This document shows positions 42,655 through 51,157 of a DNA stretch of 64,000 bases, in pieces; the first letter of the stretch is position 1; each line of letters starts with the position of its first letter. This stretch comes from Rhizobium sp. CB3090. Its GTDB lineage: Bacteria; Pseudomonadota; Alphaproteobacteria; Rhizobiales; Rhizobiaceae. The notes beneath the pieces were generated by a model that ran no database searches, was not told the origin of the DNA, and saw only the letters and a program-made list of their open reading frames with translations. The DNA is taken from assembly GCF_029714285.1 (NCBI RefSeq), contig NZ_CP121662.1:3034001-3098000 (forward strand), given 5' to 3'. A program made the translations under genes and the position numbers.

Positions 42655-42950
42655 AGATCAATCTCACGCGGCTGAGTTCGCAGCCGTTCGAGATCAAGTT
42701 CCGCATCCTCAAGAGGAAAACTCCGCAGCGCGGCAATGACGCCACCCTTCTTCGGTGGCTCCCCTGAGATCGTCTTGGCGACAACATCGCGAATACGGGC
42801 TGATTCGGGACTGTCTTCCGCCAAACGCCGCGCCAGCGAGCGAATGAGAGCACGATCGCCATCAAGCCCAAGCACCTCGAAACGGGCCAGACCACGTTCG
42901 CTAAGCCTGGAACGATAATTCTGAATCGCGCGTTTTTGTGAACTGCTCAT
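42651..42950 (-). CDS. Antitoxin partner of the PIN toxin
   Basis: A 99-residue protein, first gene of the toxin-antitoxin pair. It begins SSSQKRAIQNYRSRLSERGLARFEVLGLDGDRALIRSLARRL, which reads as a helical DNA-binding/dimer region, and has a C-terminal tail likely to wrap the toxin. It does not show the usual short ribbon-helix-helix start, but this type is known next to PIN toxins in rhizobia. ATG at 42950 follows GGGAGG at five bases; an in-frame GTG directly upstream is too close to that site. A direct repeat upstream is a likely operator. Confidence 0.82.
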   Translation of the reverse strand: MSSSQKRAIQNYRSRLSERGLARFEVLGLDGDRALIRSLARRLAEDSPESARIRDVVAKTISGEPPKKGGVIAALRSFPLEDAELDLERLRTQPREIDL

Positions 42951-42963
42951 CACGGCCTCCCGC

Positions 42964-42984
42964 TATATCCAGTAATATATCCAG
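42964..42984. promoter_or_regulatory. Direct-repeat operator of the toxin-antitoxin pair
   Basis: Two identical 9-mers TATATCCAG, with a TAA spacer (12-bp period), lie 14 bp upstream of the antitoxin start. Toxin-antitoxin operons are normally autoregulated at such repeats, and the AT-rich sequence could overlap the -10 box. Function inferred. Confidence 0.6.
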
Positions 42985-43003
42985 AGCACCGTCGATATTC
43001 AAG

Positions 43004-43993
43004 TCATTCCGTCGTAATCGGCCGCGTCATCAGTTGCTCGATTGCCGTCGGGATATCCAGCTTGCCGTCGATGATGGCCGAGACCGCTTCGGTGATCGGC
43101 ATATCGACGCCGAGCCCGCGCGCCAAGCGCGCCGCGATAGAGGCGGCGTAGGCGCCTTCGACGAGATCGCCATGCGATGGATCGACCGTTTCGCCGCGGC
43201 CGAGTGCGATGCCGAAACGCAGGTTGCGGGACTGGTGGCTGGTCGCAGTCAGCACGAGATCGCCGAGGCCGGAGAGCCCCCGCACCGTTTCCGCCTTACC
43301 GCCCTTGGCGACGATAAAGCGCGACATTTCCGCCAGGCCGCGGCTGATCAGCGCCGCGCGCGCCGAATCGCCGATGCCCCGCCCTTCGACAATGCCGCAA
43401 GCAATGGCCAAAACATTCTTCAGTGCGCCGCCAAGCTGCACGCCGATACGATCGTCGGAGGCATAGAGACGGAATGTCGGCCCTGAAATCGCCTGCGCCA
43501 GCCGTTCCGCCACCGCCATATCACTGGCGGCGATCGCCATTGCCGTCGGCAGGCCCTTGGCAATATCGGTCGCAAAGCCCGGACCGGAGAGAACCGCGAT
43601 GGCGTGATGCGGCAATTCCCGCTCCAGCATGTCGGTCAAGAGATCGCCGGAAACCTTGTCGATGCCCTTGGCGCAGGTAACGACAACGGCATCCTCTGCG
43701 AGATAAGGCCCGTAATGACGTGCAGCATCCGCCTGCGCCTGCGACGGCATGGCAAAGAGCACGATGCCGGCATCCGAAATTGCGTCAGGCTCGGCAGAAA
43801 ATTGCAGCGAATCCGGCAAATCGATGCCCGGCAATGCTGCGTCGTGCATCCGGTCGGTGCTGAGATCGGCCATGACCCCCGCGTTGCGCCCGACCAGTGT
43901 CACCTGGCTCTTTCCGGTCAAGGCGATGACGGCGGCGAGCGCCGTACCGAATGCGCCGGCGCCGATCACTGCAATGCGTTCATTGCCGCTCAT
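43004..43993 (-). CDS. gpsA: NAD(P)H-dependent glycerol-3-phosphate dehydrogenase
   Basis: A 329-residue GpsA that reduces dihydroxyacetone phosphate to sn-glycerol-3-phosphate for phospholipid synthesis. The cofactor motif [10 protein letters not shown] is near residue 10, the substrate-lysine region is [12 protein letters not shown], and [11 protein letters not shown] follows. The ATG at 43993 was chosen; the frame extends into tsaD. Its start overlaps the tsaD stop by four bases. Note that glpD, acting in the reverse direction with FAD, is at the other end of the window. Confidence 0.96.
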   Translation of the reverse strand: MSGNERIAVIGAGAFGTALAAVIALTGKSQVTLVGRNAGVMADLSTDRMHDAALPGIDLPDSLQFSAEPDAISDAGIVLFAMPSQAQADAARHYGPYLAEDAVVVTCAKGIDKVSGDLLTDMLERELPHHAIAVLSGPGFATDIAKGLPTAMAIAASDMAVAERLAQAISGPTFRLYASDDRIGVQLGGALKNVLAIACGIVEGRGIGDSARAALISRGLAEMSRFIVAKGGKAETVRGLSGLGDLVLTATSHQSRNLRFGIALGRGETVDPSHGDLVEGAYAASIAARLARGLGVDMPITEAVSAIIDGKLDIPTAIEQLMTRPITTE

Positions 43994-45087
43994 GCCTTCG
44001 CTCCTCGTTTGCCATGCCCCAAAAGAGTTTCTGCCTTCTGATCGAGCGGCCAGCGCGAGCGCGGCTGCACATCGAGACCATCGGGCGTTGCACCTGTCGC
44101 CATGCGCTCCAGCCCCGCCCAGGCAATCATCACCGCATTGTCGGTGCAGAGCCTGAGTGGCGGCGCGATGAAGCGGAAGCCATTGAGGTCGCAAAGCTCC
44201 TGCAGCGTGCGCCGCAGTTCGAGATTGGCCGCGACACCGCCCGCAACCACCAGCGCCGGCTTGTCCGCCGTCTTCGGAAATTCCTTTTTGAAGCGCTGCA
44301 AGCCGCGCCCGATCCGGTCCTTCAAGGTGCGCGAAATCGCTTTCTGGAAGGAGGCGCAGATATCGGCGATGTCCTGCTCGCTCACCGGCGCGATCGCCGT
44401 TGCCGCCTGCCGCACCGCGGTCTTGAGGCCGGAAAAGGAAAAATCGAGACGGGTCTCACCGACCAGCGGTCGCGGAAAATCGAATCGATCCGGATCGCCG
44501 TTCTTGGCGGCCTCTTCGACCGCCGGGCCGCCGGGATAGGGAAGACCGAGCAGCTTCGCCGTCTTGTCGAAGGCTTCGCCCAGCGCATCGTCGATCGTCG
44601 TGCCCCAGCGCTCATATTCGCCGACGCCGCGCACCAGGATCAGTTGCGTATGGCCGCCGGAGACGAGCAGCATGAGATAGGGAAAAGTAAGACCATCCGT
44701 CAGCCTTGCCGTCAGCGCGTGGCCCTCTAAATGGTTGATAGCATAGAGCGGCTTGCCGGTCGCCCTCGAAATAGCCTTGCCGGTCATCAGCCCGACAAGC
44801 AGGCCGCCGATCAGACCGGGGCCGGATGTGGCCGCAATGGCATCGACGTCGGCCAGCGACACGTTGGCGCGCTTCAGGGCCTCGTCGATCAACGTATCCA
44901 GCGCCTCGACATGGGCCCGCGCGGCTATTTCGGGCACAACGCCGCCATAGGCGCTATGCTCGTCCAACTGGCTCAAAACCACGTCGGAAGCAATCGTGGC
45001 GGTGCCGTCATCCCGGCGCTCGACAATGGCCGCAGCGGTTTCGTCGCAGCTTGTTTCGATGCCGAGAATGCGAAGAAGGGACGCCAT
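43990..45087 (-). CDS. tsaD: tRNA threonylcarbamoyladenosine transferase TsaD
   Basis: A 365-residue ASKHA-fold enzyme that, with TsaB and TsaE, adds threonylcarbamoyl to A37 of ANN-decoding tRNAs. Present are [12 protein letters not shown] at the start, the metal-binding [11 protein letters not shown], and LVSGGHTQL. The C-terminal [15 protein letters not shown] region is basic. It is divergent from hemC, with 84 bp to the preferred hemC start, and overlaps gpsA by four bases. This tsaD-gpsA pairing is conserved in rhizobia. Confidence 0.96.
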   Translation of the reverse strand: MASLLRILGIETSCDETAAAIVERRDDGTATIASDVVLSQLDEHSAYGGVVPEIAARAHVEALDTLIDEALKRANVSLADVDAIAATSGPGLIGGLLVGLMTGKAISRATGKPLYAINHLEGHALTARLTDGLTFPYLMLLVSGGHTQLILVRGVGEYERWGTTIDDALGEAFDKTAKLLGLPYPGGPAVEEAAKNGDPDRFDFPRPLVGETRLDFSFSGLKTAVRQAATAIAPVSEQDIADICASFQKAISRTLKDRIGRGLQRFKKEFPKTADKPALVVAGGVAANLELRRTLQELCDLNGFRFIAPPLRLCTDNAVMIAWAGLERMATGATPDGLDVQPRSRWPLDQKAETLLGHGKRGAKA

Positions 45088-45171
45088 GGAAGCTGTTCGT
45101 TGCCTGTTGATCGATTGCGATGAAGCGGAAATATGGTTACGGAAACTGTCGGTAACAACGGATCAAAGCGG

Positions 45172-46101
45172 ATGCAAACAAAACCTTTCCGGATCGGCAC
45201 GCGCGGCAGCCCGCTGGCGCTGGCGCAGGCGCACGAGACCCGCGACCGCCTGATGGCGGCGCATGGCTTGCCGGAGGAGATGTTCGAGATCGTCGTTCTG
45301 AGCACCAAGGGCGACCGCATTACCGACCGTTCGCTGGCAGCGATCGGCGGCAAAGGTCTGTTCACGGAGGAGCTGGAACAGAAACTGACCACAGGCGAGC
45401 TCGATTTTGCCGTACACTCGGCCAAGGACATGGCGACGAAGCTGCCGGAGGGGCTGGCGCTGTCAGCCTATCTGCCGCGCGAGGATATCCGTGATTCCTT
45501 TATCGGCCGCACTGCGCCAAAGCTGATCGAGCTGCCGCATGGCGCGACCGTCGGCTCCGCGTCGCTGCGCCGCCAGGCGCTGATCCGGCGCCTGCGTCCC
45601 GATATCAACGTCATTATCTTCCGCGGCTCGGTCGAAACGCGGCTACGTAAGCTGGAGGAGGGTCAGGCCGACGCGACCTTGTTGGCGCTTGCCGGTCTGA
45701 AGCGGCTCGGGAAGGTGGATGTGATCACCGACATTCTGGATCCGGACGAATTCCCGCCGGCGCCGGCGCAAGGTGCGATCTGCATCGAAAGCCGCATCAG
45801 TGACGACAGGACGAACGACCTGCTCTCCGCCATCAATGACGCACCGACCTTCGATACCGTTTCCTGCGAACGCGGCTTCCTGGCAGCACTCGACGGCTCC
45901 TGCCGCACGCCGATTGCCGGCTATGCAGTCTGCGAGGGCGACCACATCAGGTTCTTCGGCATGATCCTGACGCCCGATGGCCAGGAGGTACACACCACCA
46001 CTATCGAAGGTCACCGCCGGGACGCCGAGGCACTCGGCACCAATGCCGGCCAGGCGATCCGTGCCGAAGCCGGCAGCACCTTCTTCGAAGACTGGACCTG
46101 A
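45172..46101 (+). CDS. hemC: Hydroxymethylbilane synthase (porphobilinogen deaminase)
   Basis: A 309-residue heme-pathway enzyme that joins four porphobilinogens into hydroxymethylbilane. It has [13 protein letters not shown] at the start, [19 protein letters not shown], and the dipyrromethane-cofactor cysteine C244 in [12 protein letters not shown]. The ATG at 45172 gives the usual N-terminus MQTKPFRIG; an ATG 13 codons upstream is in frame but adds non-conserved residues. First gene of hemC-hemD-COG4223-hemY. Confidence 0.95.
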   Translation: MQTKPFRIGTRGSPLALAQAHETRDRLMAAHGLPEEMFEIVVLSTKGDRITDRSLAAIGGKGLFTEELEQKLTTGELDFAVHSAKDMATKLPEGLALSAYLPREDIRDSFIGRTAPKLIELPHGATVGSASLRRQALIRRLRPDINVIIFRGSVETRLRKLEEGQADATLLALAGLKRLGKVDVITDILDPDEFPPAPAQGAICIESRISDDRTNDLLSAINDAPTFDTVSCERGFLAALDGSCRTPIAGYAVCEGDHIRFFGMILTPDGQEVHTTTIEGHRRDAEALGTNAGQAIRAEAGSTFFEDWT

Positions 46102-46107
46102 TTCCGG

Positions 46108-46836
46108 ATGCGCGTCGTCGTCACCCGTCCTGCGCATTCGGGTGAGCGCACCGCCCGGCGGCTTGCGGAAATGGGGCATGAGGCGGTGCTTTTGCCGTTG
46201 TCGAAGCCTATCCGCCATATCGACGCGACCCGGCAAGCCCTATCGGACACTCGGGGCGCAATTGCCGTAACGAGTGCCGAAGCGATCCGCACATTGCGCG
46301 CAATAGGCCAGCCCCTCCAGCCTCATCTCGGCCGCCCGCTTTTCGCCGTCGGCAAAGCGACTGCCGACGAGGCTAAAAACCTTGGTTTCATCCATGTTTT
46401 CACATCCGAGGGCAGCGGCACCGAGCTGGCAGAACTGATTTCCCGCGAATGGGCCGACATTCCTCAAGCCCCCCTGCTCTATCTCGCCGGCTCGCCGCGC
46501 GCCGCAGGTTTCGAAGCAAGATTGACGGGGCTGAATATCCCGTTCCAAACGGTCGAATGCTATCGAATGCAGAATATCATCATCGAAGACGCCACCCTTC
46601 GCCGGCTTTTCTTCGATGCTTCCGCCGATGCCGTACTGCTTTATTCGCATCAAACCGCGAAACGATTCTTCAGCCTGCCTTTCCTGCAGCGCCATCAGAA
46701 CCTCCTCGCCTCGACAAGATTCCTTTGCCTCAGCGAAGCGATTGCAGAGGCCGTCCCGCCTTCCCTGCATTCTCATGTGGATATTGCTAATATGCCGGAC
46801 GAAGACAGCCTTCTGGCGCTTCTTGCTGCGAAGTGA
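46108..46836 (+). CDS. hemD: Uroporphyrinogen-III synthase
   Basis: A 242-residue HemD that cyclises hydroxymethylbilane and inverts ring D. The fold is typical but weakly conserved: MRVVVTRPAHSGERTARRLAEMGHEAVLLPLSKP, then FAVGKATADEAKNLGF, and a LYSHQTAKRF segment. It starts 6 bp after hemC, the expected partner position, which strengthens the assignment. Confidence 0.92.
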   Translation: MRVVVTRPAHSGERTARRLAEMGHEAVLLPLSKPIRHIDATRQALSDTRGAIAVTSAEAIRTLRAIGQPLQPHLGRPLFAVGKATADEAKNLGFIHVFTSEGSGTELAELISREWADIPQAPLLYLAGSPRAAGFEARLTGLNIPFQTVECYRMQNIIIEDATLRRLFFDASADAVLLYSHQTAKRFFSLPFLQRHQNLLASTRFLCLSEAIAEAVPPSLHSHVDIANMPDEDSLLALLAAK

Positions 46837-46915
46837 GGTCGCAATTTTGATCTAAGCTCTTTCCATAACCGACTTGTCTGTCTAATTTCGCTGCAGCGCA
46901 TGAAAAGAGGACCTC

Positions 46916-48178
46916 ATGGTATCGGGAAACCCGCCAAACCATTCGAAGCCCAACGACGAGCCGATCACGATCGATCTGGAAGCTGAGGAAACCGCTCAAG
47001 CCGCGGCTTCCGAAGAGATGACGGAGCGCCACCACAGCGAACCCGGCAGCTCGTCCACCAATGAGGTGGAAATACCGCCAAAAGCGGAACAGGAGCCGGT
47101 GAAGGAAGAGGCCGATGAACCCGTCGCGGAAGATGCGGCGGAAGACGGAAAAGCCGCGACTGCCCCGGAACCTGAACCCGCCCGCTCTCCTGCCGAACAA
47201 CCCGCCGCCCCCCAGCGGCAGCCAGGTGCAACGTCCGGCCTGATCGCCGCCGGTATTGTCGGTGGCCTGATCTCCCTCGTCTGCGCCGGCGCCATCCAAT
47301 ATGCGGGCCTCCTGCCCGGCGGCGGTAGGTCGGCAAAGGACCATTCCGCCGATATCGCAGCGCTCACCGCCGAAATCGACGGCCTGAAGCAGACGGTGTC
47401 CAATCTCGCCGCCGCTCCATCGCCCGACGCCGCCCTTACCGCCCGCGTCGCAGCCCTTGAAGCAGCGGGTGCCAACAACACAGCCGCGAGCGGATCGTCG
47501 AGCAGTAGCGATGCCGACCAGAAGATCGCCGCGCTCAGCGCCGAAGTGGATCAGTTAAAGACGAGCCTTGCTCAGGCGACGCAAAGTCAGGCCTCCTCCG
47601 ACGCGGATGTCAGCAAGCGCCTTGAGGATGCCGAAAAGAAGCTGAATGCACCGAGCCAGGAAAGCGCTGTCGCCCGGGCCATCGCGGCGGCCGCCCTGAA
47701 GGCGGCGATCGATCGCGGCGGCCCCTTTCAGCCGGAGCTCGACACCTACGCCAATGTCGCGCCTGATGACCCTGCCATTGCTGACCTGAAGGCCTTCGCC
47801 CAGACCGGCATCCCCTCGCGCGCCGATCTCATTCGCCGGGTATCCGACGTTGCGACGGCGATCGTCACTTCGACACAGCAGGACGATCCGAACCAAAGCT
47901 GGAGAGACCGGTTGCTCGCCAGCGCCAAATCCCTGGTGCAGGTGCGCCCGGTCGGCAATGTCACCGGCGACAGCGTCGCGGCTATTGCGGCTCGCTTCGA
48001 GGACAAGGTGAAGAACGGCGACCTGCCCGGCGCGATCACCGAATGGAACAGCCTGCCGGACGCCGCCAAATCGGCCTCCGCCGCCTTCAAGCAATCATTG
48101 GAAGCCCGTATCCGGGTCGAGGACCTGGTCAGCGACGCGCTGTCGAAGGCGATTGCCGGCACCGGAAAACAAAGCTGA
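46916..48178 (+). CDS. COG4223 protein, alphaproteobacterial Mic60/mitofilin-like
   Basis: A 420-residue protein. It has an acidic, Pro/Glu-rich N-terminal region (about 1-100), one membrane helix near 105-125 (SGLIAAGIVGGLISLVCAGAI), a coiled-coil region (about 140-240, heptads such as IAALSAEVDQLKTSLAQATQ), and a conserved C-terminal domain ending GDLPGAITEWNSLPDAAKSAS, which resembles the mitofilin signature of mitochondrial Mic60. Alphaproteobacterial Mic60 genes are known beside hem genes, as here. It probably shapes or tethers the inner membrane from the periplasm. The assignment combines sequence layout with operon context. Confidence 0.78.
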   Translation: MVSGNPPNHSKPNDEPITIDLEAEETAQAAASEEMTERHHSEPGSSSTNEVEIPPKAEQEPVKEEADEPVAEDAAEDGKAATAPEPEPARSPAEQPAAPQRQPGATSGLIAAGIVGGLISLVCAGAIQYAGLLPGGGRSAKDHSADIAALTAEIDGLKQTVSNLAAAPSPDAALTARVAALEAAGANNTAASGSSSSSDADQKIAALSAEVDQLKTSLAQATQSQASSDADVSKRLEDAEKKLNAPSQESAVARAIAAAALKAAIDRGGPFQPELDTYANVAPDDPAIADLKAFAQTGIPSRADLIRRVSDVATAIVTSTQQDDPNQSWRDRLLASAKSLVQVRPVGNVTGDSVAAIAARFEDKVKNGDLPGAITEWNSLPDAAKSASAAFKQSLEARIRVEDLVSDALSKAIAGTGKQS

Positions 48179-48192
48179 GGGCGGAGAAGAGA

Positions 48193-49797
48193 ATGATCAG
48201 ACTGCTTATTTTCGCCGTTCTCGTTCTGCTGCTCGGCTATGGCTTTTCCTGGCTTGCGGATCGCCCCGGCGATCTTTCGCTGGTCTGGGGCGGCGAGCTC
48301 TATCAGACCAAGCTCATCGTCGCCGCCGGCATCCTGATCGCGCTGATCGCCGCCGTCATGGTGGTCTGGTGGTTCATCCGCCTGATCTGGACCTCGCCGC
48401 ATTCCGTCACCCGCTATTTTCGCGCCCGCAAACGCGACCGCGGCTATCAGGCATTGTCCACCGGGCTGATCGCCGCCGGTGCCGGCAACGCGCTGCTTGC
48501 TCGCAAGATGGCAGCGCGCACGCGTGGTCTGATCCGCGCCGACCAGGAGCCGCTGATCAACCTGCTCGAAGCGCAGGCTGCGCTGATCGAAGGCAAGCAT
48601 GACGAGGCCCGCCAGAAATTCGAGCTGATGGCGAATGACCCGGAAACCCGCGAACTGGGTTTGCGCGGCCTCTATCTCGAAGCCAAACGCCTTGGCGCGC
48701 ACGAAGCGGCGCGGCACTATGCCGAAAAGGCCGCCGACCACGCCCCCTATCTGCCTTGGGCAGCGCAGGCGACGCTGGAATACCGCAGCCAGGCCGGCGA
48801 TTGGAACGAGGCCATCAAGCTTCTCGACCAGCAGAAAATCGCCCGTGTCATCGATAAGGATACCGCCAACCGGCAGCGCGCCGTATTGCTGACCGCACGC
48901 GCCAACGAAAAGCTCGAAGGCGATCCATCCGGCGCCCGGGACGATGCGCTGGCAGCACTGAAACTCTCCCCCGATTTCGTGCCGGCCGCGCTGACGGCGG
49001 CCAAGGCATTGTTTCGCGAAGACAAGGTGCGCAAGGCCGCTTCCATTCTCGAACAGGTCTGGAAGGCCGAGCCGCATCCGGACATCGGCAGAGCCTATGT
49101 CCGCGCCCGCAGCGGCGATTCCGTCACCGATCGCCTGAAGCGTGCCGAACGCCTGGAGGCGATCCGCCCGAACAATGTCGAAGCACTGCTGGTCACGGCA
49201 AAGGCCGCCCTCGACGCCCGCGACTTTGCCAAAGCCCGCGCCAAGGCGGAGGCCGCAGCCCGCATCGATGCCCGCGAAGGCGCCTTCCTGCTGCTGGCTG
49301 ACATTGAAGAAGCCGAGACCGGAGATGAGGGCCGTGTCCGCCATTGGATGGCCCAGGCATTGCGCGCACCGCGCGATCCGGCCTGGCTGGCCGATGGCTT
49401 CGTCTCCGACAAATGGCTGCCCCTGTCGCCGATCACCGGCCGCCTCGACGCCTTCGAATGGAAAGCGCCCTTCGGCCAACTCGAAGGGCCGGTGGAGGAG
49501 GGCACGACCGTCTCGGTCGATGCCGCGCTGAAATCGCTGCCGCCGGTACGCGAGCCTGCTCACGCGACCGACACGACAAAATCGACTTCACCAACAGTTG
49601 CATCGCCGTCTGCCGATACATCTGTTATGGAATTGGAGCCGGTCGCGACGAAGCCGGCACCCGCGGCACCCGCCGCCAAGGTCGTGCCGGCGAAGGAGCC
49701 GGAACCGAAGCCCTTCTTCGGCCGGGCGCCGGATGATCCGGGCGTGAAAGATCTCAAGCTTGAACCGGAACCCAAGACACGGCTGAAGCTCTTCTAG
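48193..49797 (+). CDS. hemY: HemY-like TPR membrane protein
   Basis: A 534-residue protein with two N-terminal membrane helices (about 3-20 and 41-62) and a following HemY_N domain (SPHSVTRYFRARKRDRGYQALSTGL). A long helical TPR-like region runs to about 420, and then a Pro/Ala-rich tail ends in FFGRAPDDPGVKDL. The gene name follows the hemCDXY operon convention; this is not the protoporphyrinogen oxidase also called HemY. Its role in heme synthesis remains unclear. Start after GGAGAAGAGA at 48193; the in-frame extension into the previous gene is not used. Confidence 0.88.
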   Translation: MIRLLIFAVLVLLLGYGFSWLADRPGDLSLVWGGELYQTKLIVAAGILIALIAAVMVVWWFIRLIWTSPHSVTRYFRARKRDRGYQALSTGLIAAGAGNALLARKMAARTRGLIRADQEPLINLLEAQAALIEGKHDEARQKFELMANDPETRELGLRGLYLEAKRLGAHEAARHYAEKAADHAPYLPWAAQATLEYRSQAGDWNEAIKLLDQQKIARVIDKDTANRQRAVLLTARANEKLEGDPSGARDDALAALKLSPDFVPAALTAAKALFREDKVRKAASILEQVWKAEPHPDIGRAYVRARSGDSVTDRLKRAERLEAIRPNNVEALLVTAKAALDARDFAKARAKAEAAARIDAREGAFLLLADIEEAETGDEGRVRHWMAQALRAPRDPAWLADGFVSDKWLPLSPITGRLDAFEWKAPFGQLEGPVEEGTTVSVDAALKSLPPVREPAHATDTTKSTSPTVASPSADTSVMELEPVATKPAPAAPAAKVVPAKEPEPKPFFGRAPDDPGVKDLKLEPEPKTRLKLF

Positions 49798-49900
49798 AGC
49801 AATTCCAGGAAAAGTTGCGTGAGCGGTTTTCCGTCCGGAATTGCAAAAACAAAAAGATAGAGCGGTTCTCAGTTTCCGTGAAAAGCTGAACCGCTCTAAG
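49798..49900. repeat. Dispersed intergenic repeat, copy B
   Basis: A 103-bp element that begins directly after the hemY stop codon and matches copy A (41334-41435) along its whole length with scattered differences. Stem-loops are ATTCC.GGAAAA with TTTTCCG..CGGAAT, and AGAGCGGTTC (49859-49868) with GAACCGCTCT (49888-49897). The second stem could terminate the hem operon. Confidence 0.8.
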
Positions 49901-49911
49901 AATGGAATCGA

Positions 49912-50397
49912 ATGTTCGAACGCTTTCAGGAATTCTTTCAAAACCTGACCAAGGAACACCCCAAGTCCGGTTTTGCTCCCGATGATCCGCGCATCGCGGT
50001 TGCGGCGCTCTGTTTTCAGGTGATGGAGGCTGACGGCAAGATCGAGGAAAGCGAGAAGAAGCGGCTTCGCAAACTGCTGAAGAGCCAATACGGTCTCGAC
50101 GGTCGCCAGCTCGACGCGCTGATTGCAGCAGGCCAGGAAGCCGAGAGCGAGGCGGTCGATTATTATCGCTTCACCTCCGATCTGAAGCGCCATCTCAACA
50201 GCGAACAGCGCCTCGAACTTCTCGGCATCCTCTGGGACATCGTCTATGCCGATGGCGAACGCAGCGAAATGGAGGACCATGCGATCTGGCGTATCGCCGA
50301 TCTCTTGGGCATCTCCGACCGCGACCGCGTCGTCAAGCGCCAGGAGGCAGCCGCTCGTGCCCCGGGTCCCAGGAAGGAAACGGGGGATGATGATTGA
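49912..50397 (+). CDS. TerB-family protein
   Basis: A 161-residue protein with a TerB-like (tellurite-resistance) helical domain. The two repeated motifs are FQVMEADGKIEESEKKRLRKLL (about 35-56) and LWDIVYADGERSEMEDHAIWRIADLLG (about 114-140), each carrying the acidic metal-binding D-G-x-x. Alone, outside a ter cluster, the function is unknown, and the family is widespread in Rhizobiales. The end overlaps the start of the downstream amidotransferase gene, so translation is coupled. Confidence 0.87.
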   Translation: MFERFQEFFQNLTKEHPKSGFAPDDPRIAVAALCFQVMEADGKIEESEKKRLRKLLKSQYGLDGRQLDALIAAGQEAESEAVDYYRFTSDLKRHLNSEQRLELLGILWDIVYADGERSEMEDHAIWRIADLLGISDRDRVVKRQEAAARAPGPRKETGDDD

Positions 50398-51121
50398 GGC
50401 GCCGCAGGGCGGCAGACAGCGTCCCGTATTGATCGTCCTGCACCAGGAGCGCTCCAGCCCCGGCCGCGTCGGCCACATGCTTTTGGACAAGGGCTATGAT
50501 CTCGACATCCGTCGGCCGGTGCTCGGCGACGGACTGCCGACGACGCTGGAGGGGCACGCCGGGGCGGTGGTCTTTGGCGGCCCGATGAGCGCCAATGATC
50601 CCGACGATTTCGTCAGGACCGAGATCAATTGGCTCGACGTGCCGCTAAAGGAAAACCGCCCCTATCTCGGCATCTGTCTTGGCGCGCAGATGCTTGCCCG
50701 CCATCTCGGCGCCAAGGTCAAAGCCCGCGATGACGGCAAGACCGAAATCGGCTGGTATCCGCTACAGCCGACGGAAAAGGGCCGGCTTCTGATGCGCCAT
50801 TGGCCGCAAATGGTCTATCATTTTCACCGTGAAGGTTTCGACCTGCCGCACGGCGCCGATCTGCTGGCAACCGGCGAGACCTATCCCAATCAGGCCTATC
50901 GCTATGGCGCCAACGCCTGGGGTTTGCAGTTCCACGCGGAACTCACCCGCGCCATGATGCAGCGCTGGGTCGTGCACGGCGAACACCGCTTCTGCATGCC
51001 GAATGCGCAGCAGGGTCGCGAGCATCTGGAAGGCCGCATGATCTTCGACCCGCCGCTCAAAGCCTGGCTATCCGAATTCCTCGACCTCGTTTTCGAGGGC
51101 AAGCAGGCAATGGCCGCCTGA
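50387..51121 (+). CDS. Class I glutamine amidotransferase-like protein
   Basis: A 244-residue protein with a class I glutamine amidotransferase domain. The nucleophile Cys is in YLGICLGAQMLARHLG, and the catalytic His is in WGLQFHAELT with an acidic residue following. GGPMSANDP matches the oxyanion-loop region. It has no fused synthetase, so it may be a stand-alone peptidase-like or ammonia-transfer enzyme (often annotated as GMP synthase-like). ATG at 50387 follows AGGAAGG and overlaps the TerB gene by 11 bases. Confidence 0.85.
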   Translation: MMIEAPQGGRQRPVLIVLHQERSSPGRVGHMLLDKGYDLDIRRPVLGDGLPTTLEGHAGAVVFGGPMSANDPDDFVRTEINWLDVPLKENRPYLGICLGAQMLARHLGAKVKARDDGKTEIGWYPLQPTEKGRLLMRHWPQMVYHFHREGFDLPHGADLLATGETYPNQAYRYGANAWGLQFHAELTRAMMQRWVVHGEHRFCMPNAQQGREHLEGRMIFDPPLKAWLSEFLDLVFEGKQAMAA

Positions 51122-51157
51122 CCGGCAGCAACATCCCGTCGTCAGCCTCACGGCGCC

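Noticed and set aside
42964..42984. Start of a CRISPR array
   Set aside because: Only two 9-bp repeats 12 bp apart; no spacers or cas genes.
47746..49563. A 605-codon open frame opposite the COG4223 and hemY genes
   Set aside because: It crosses two real genes that have ribosome sites and family signatures; its own translation has none.
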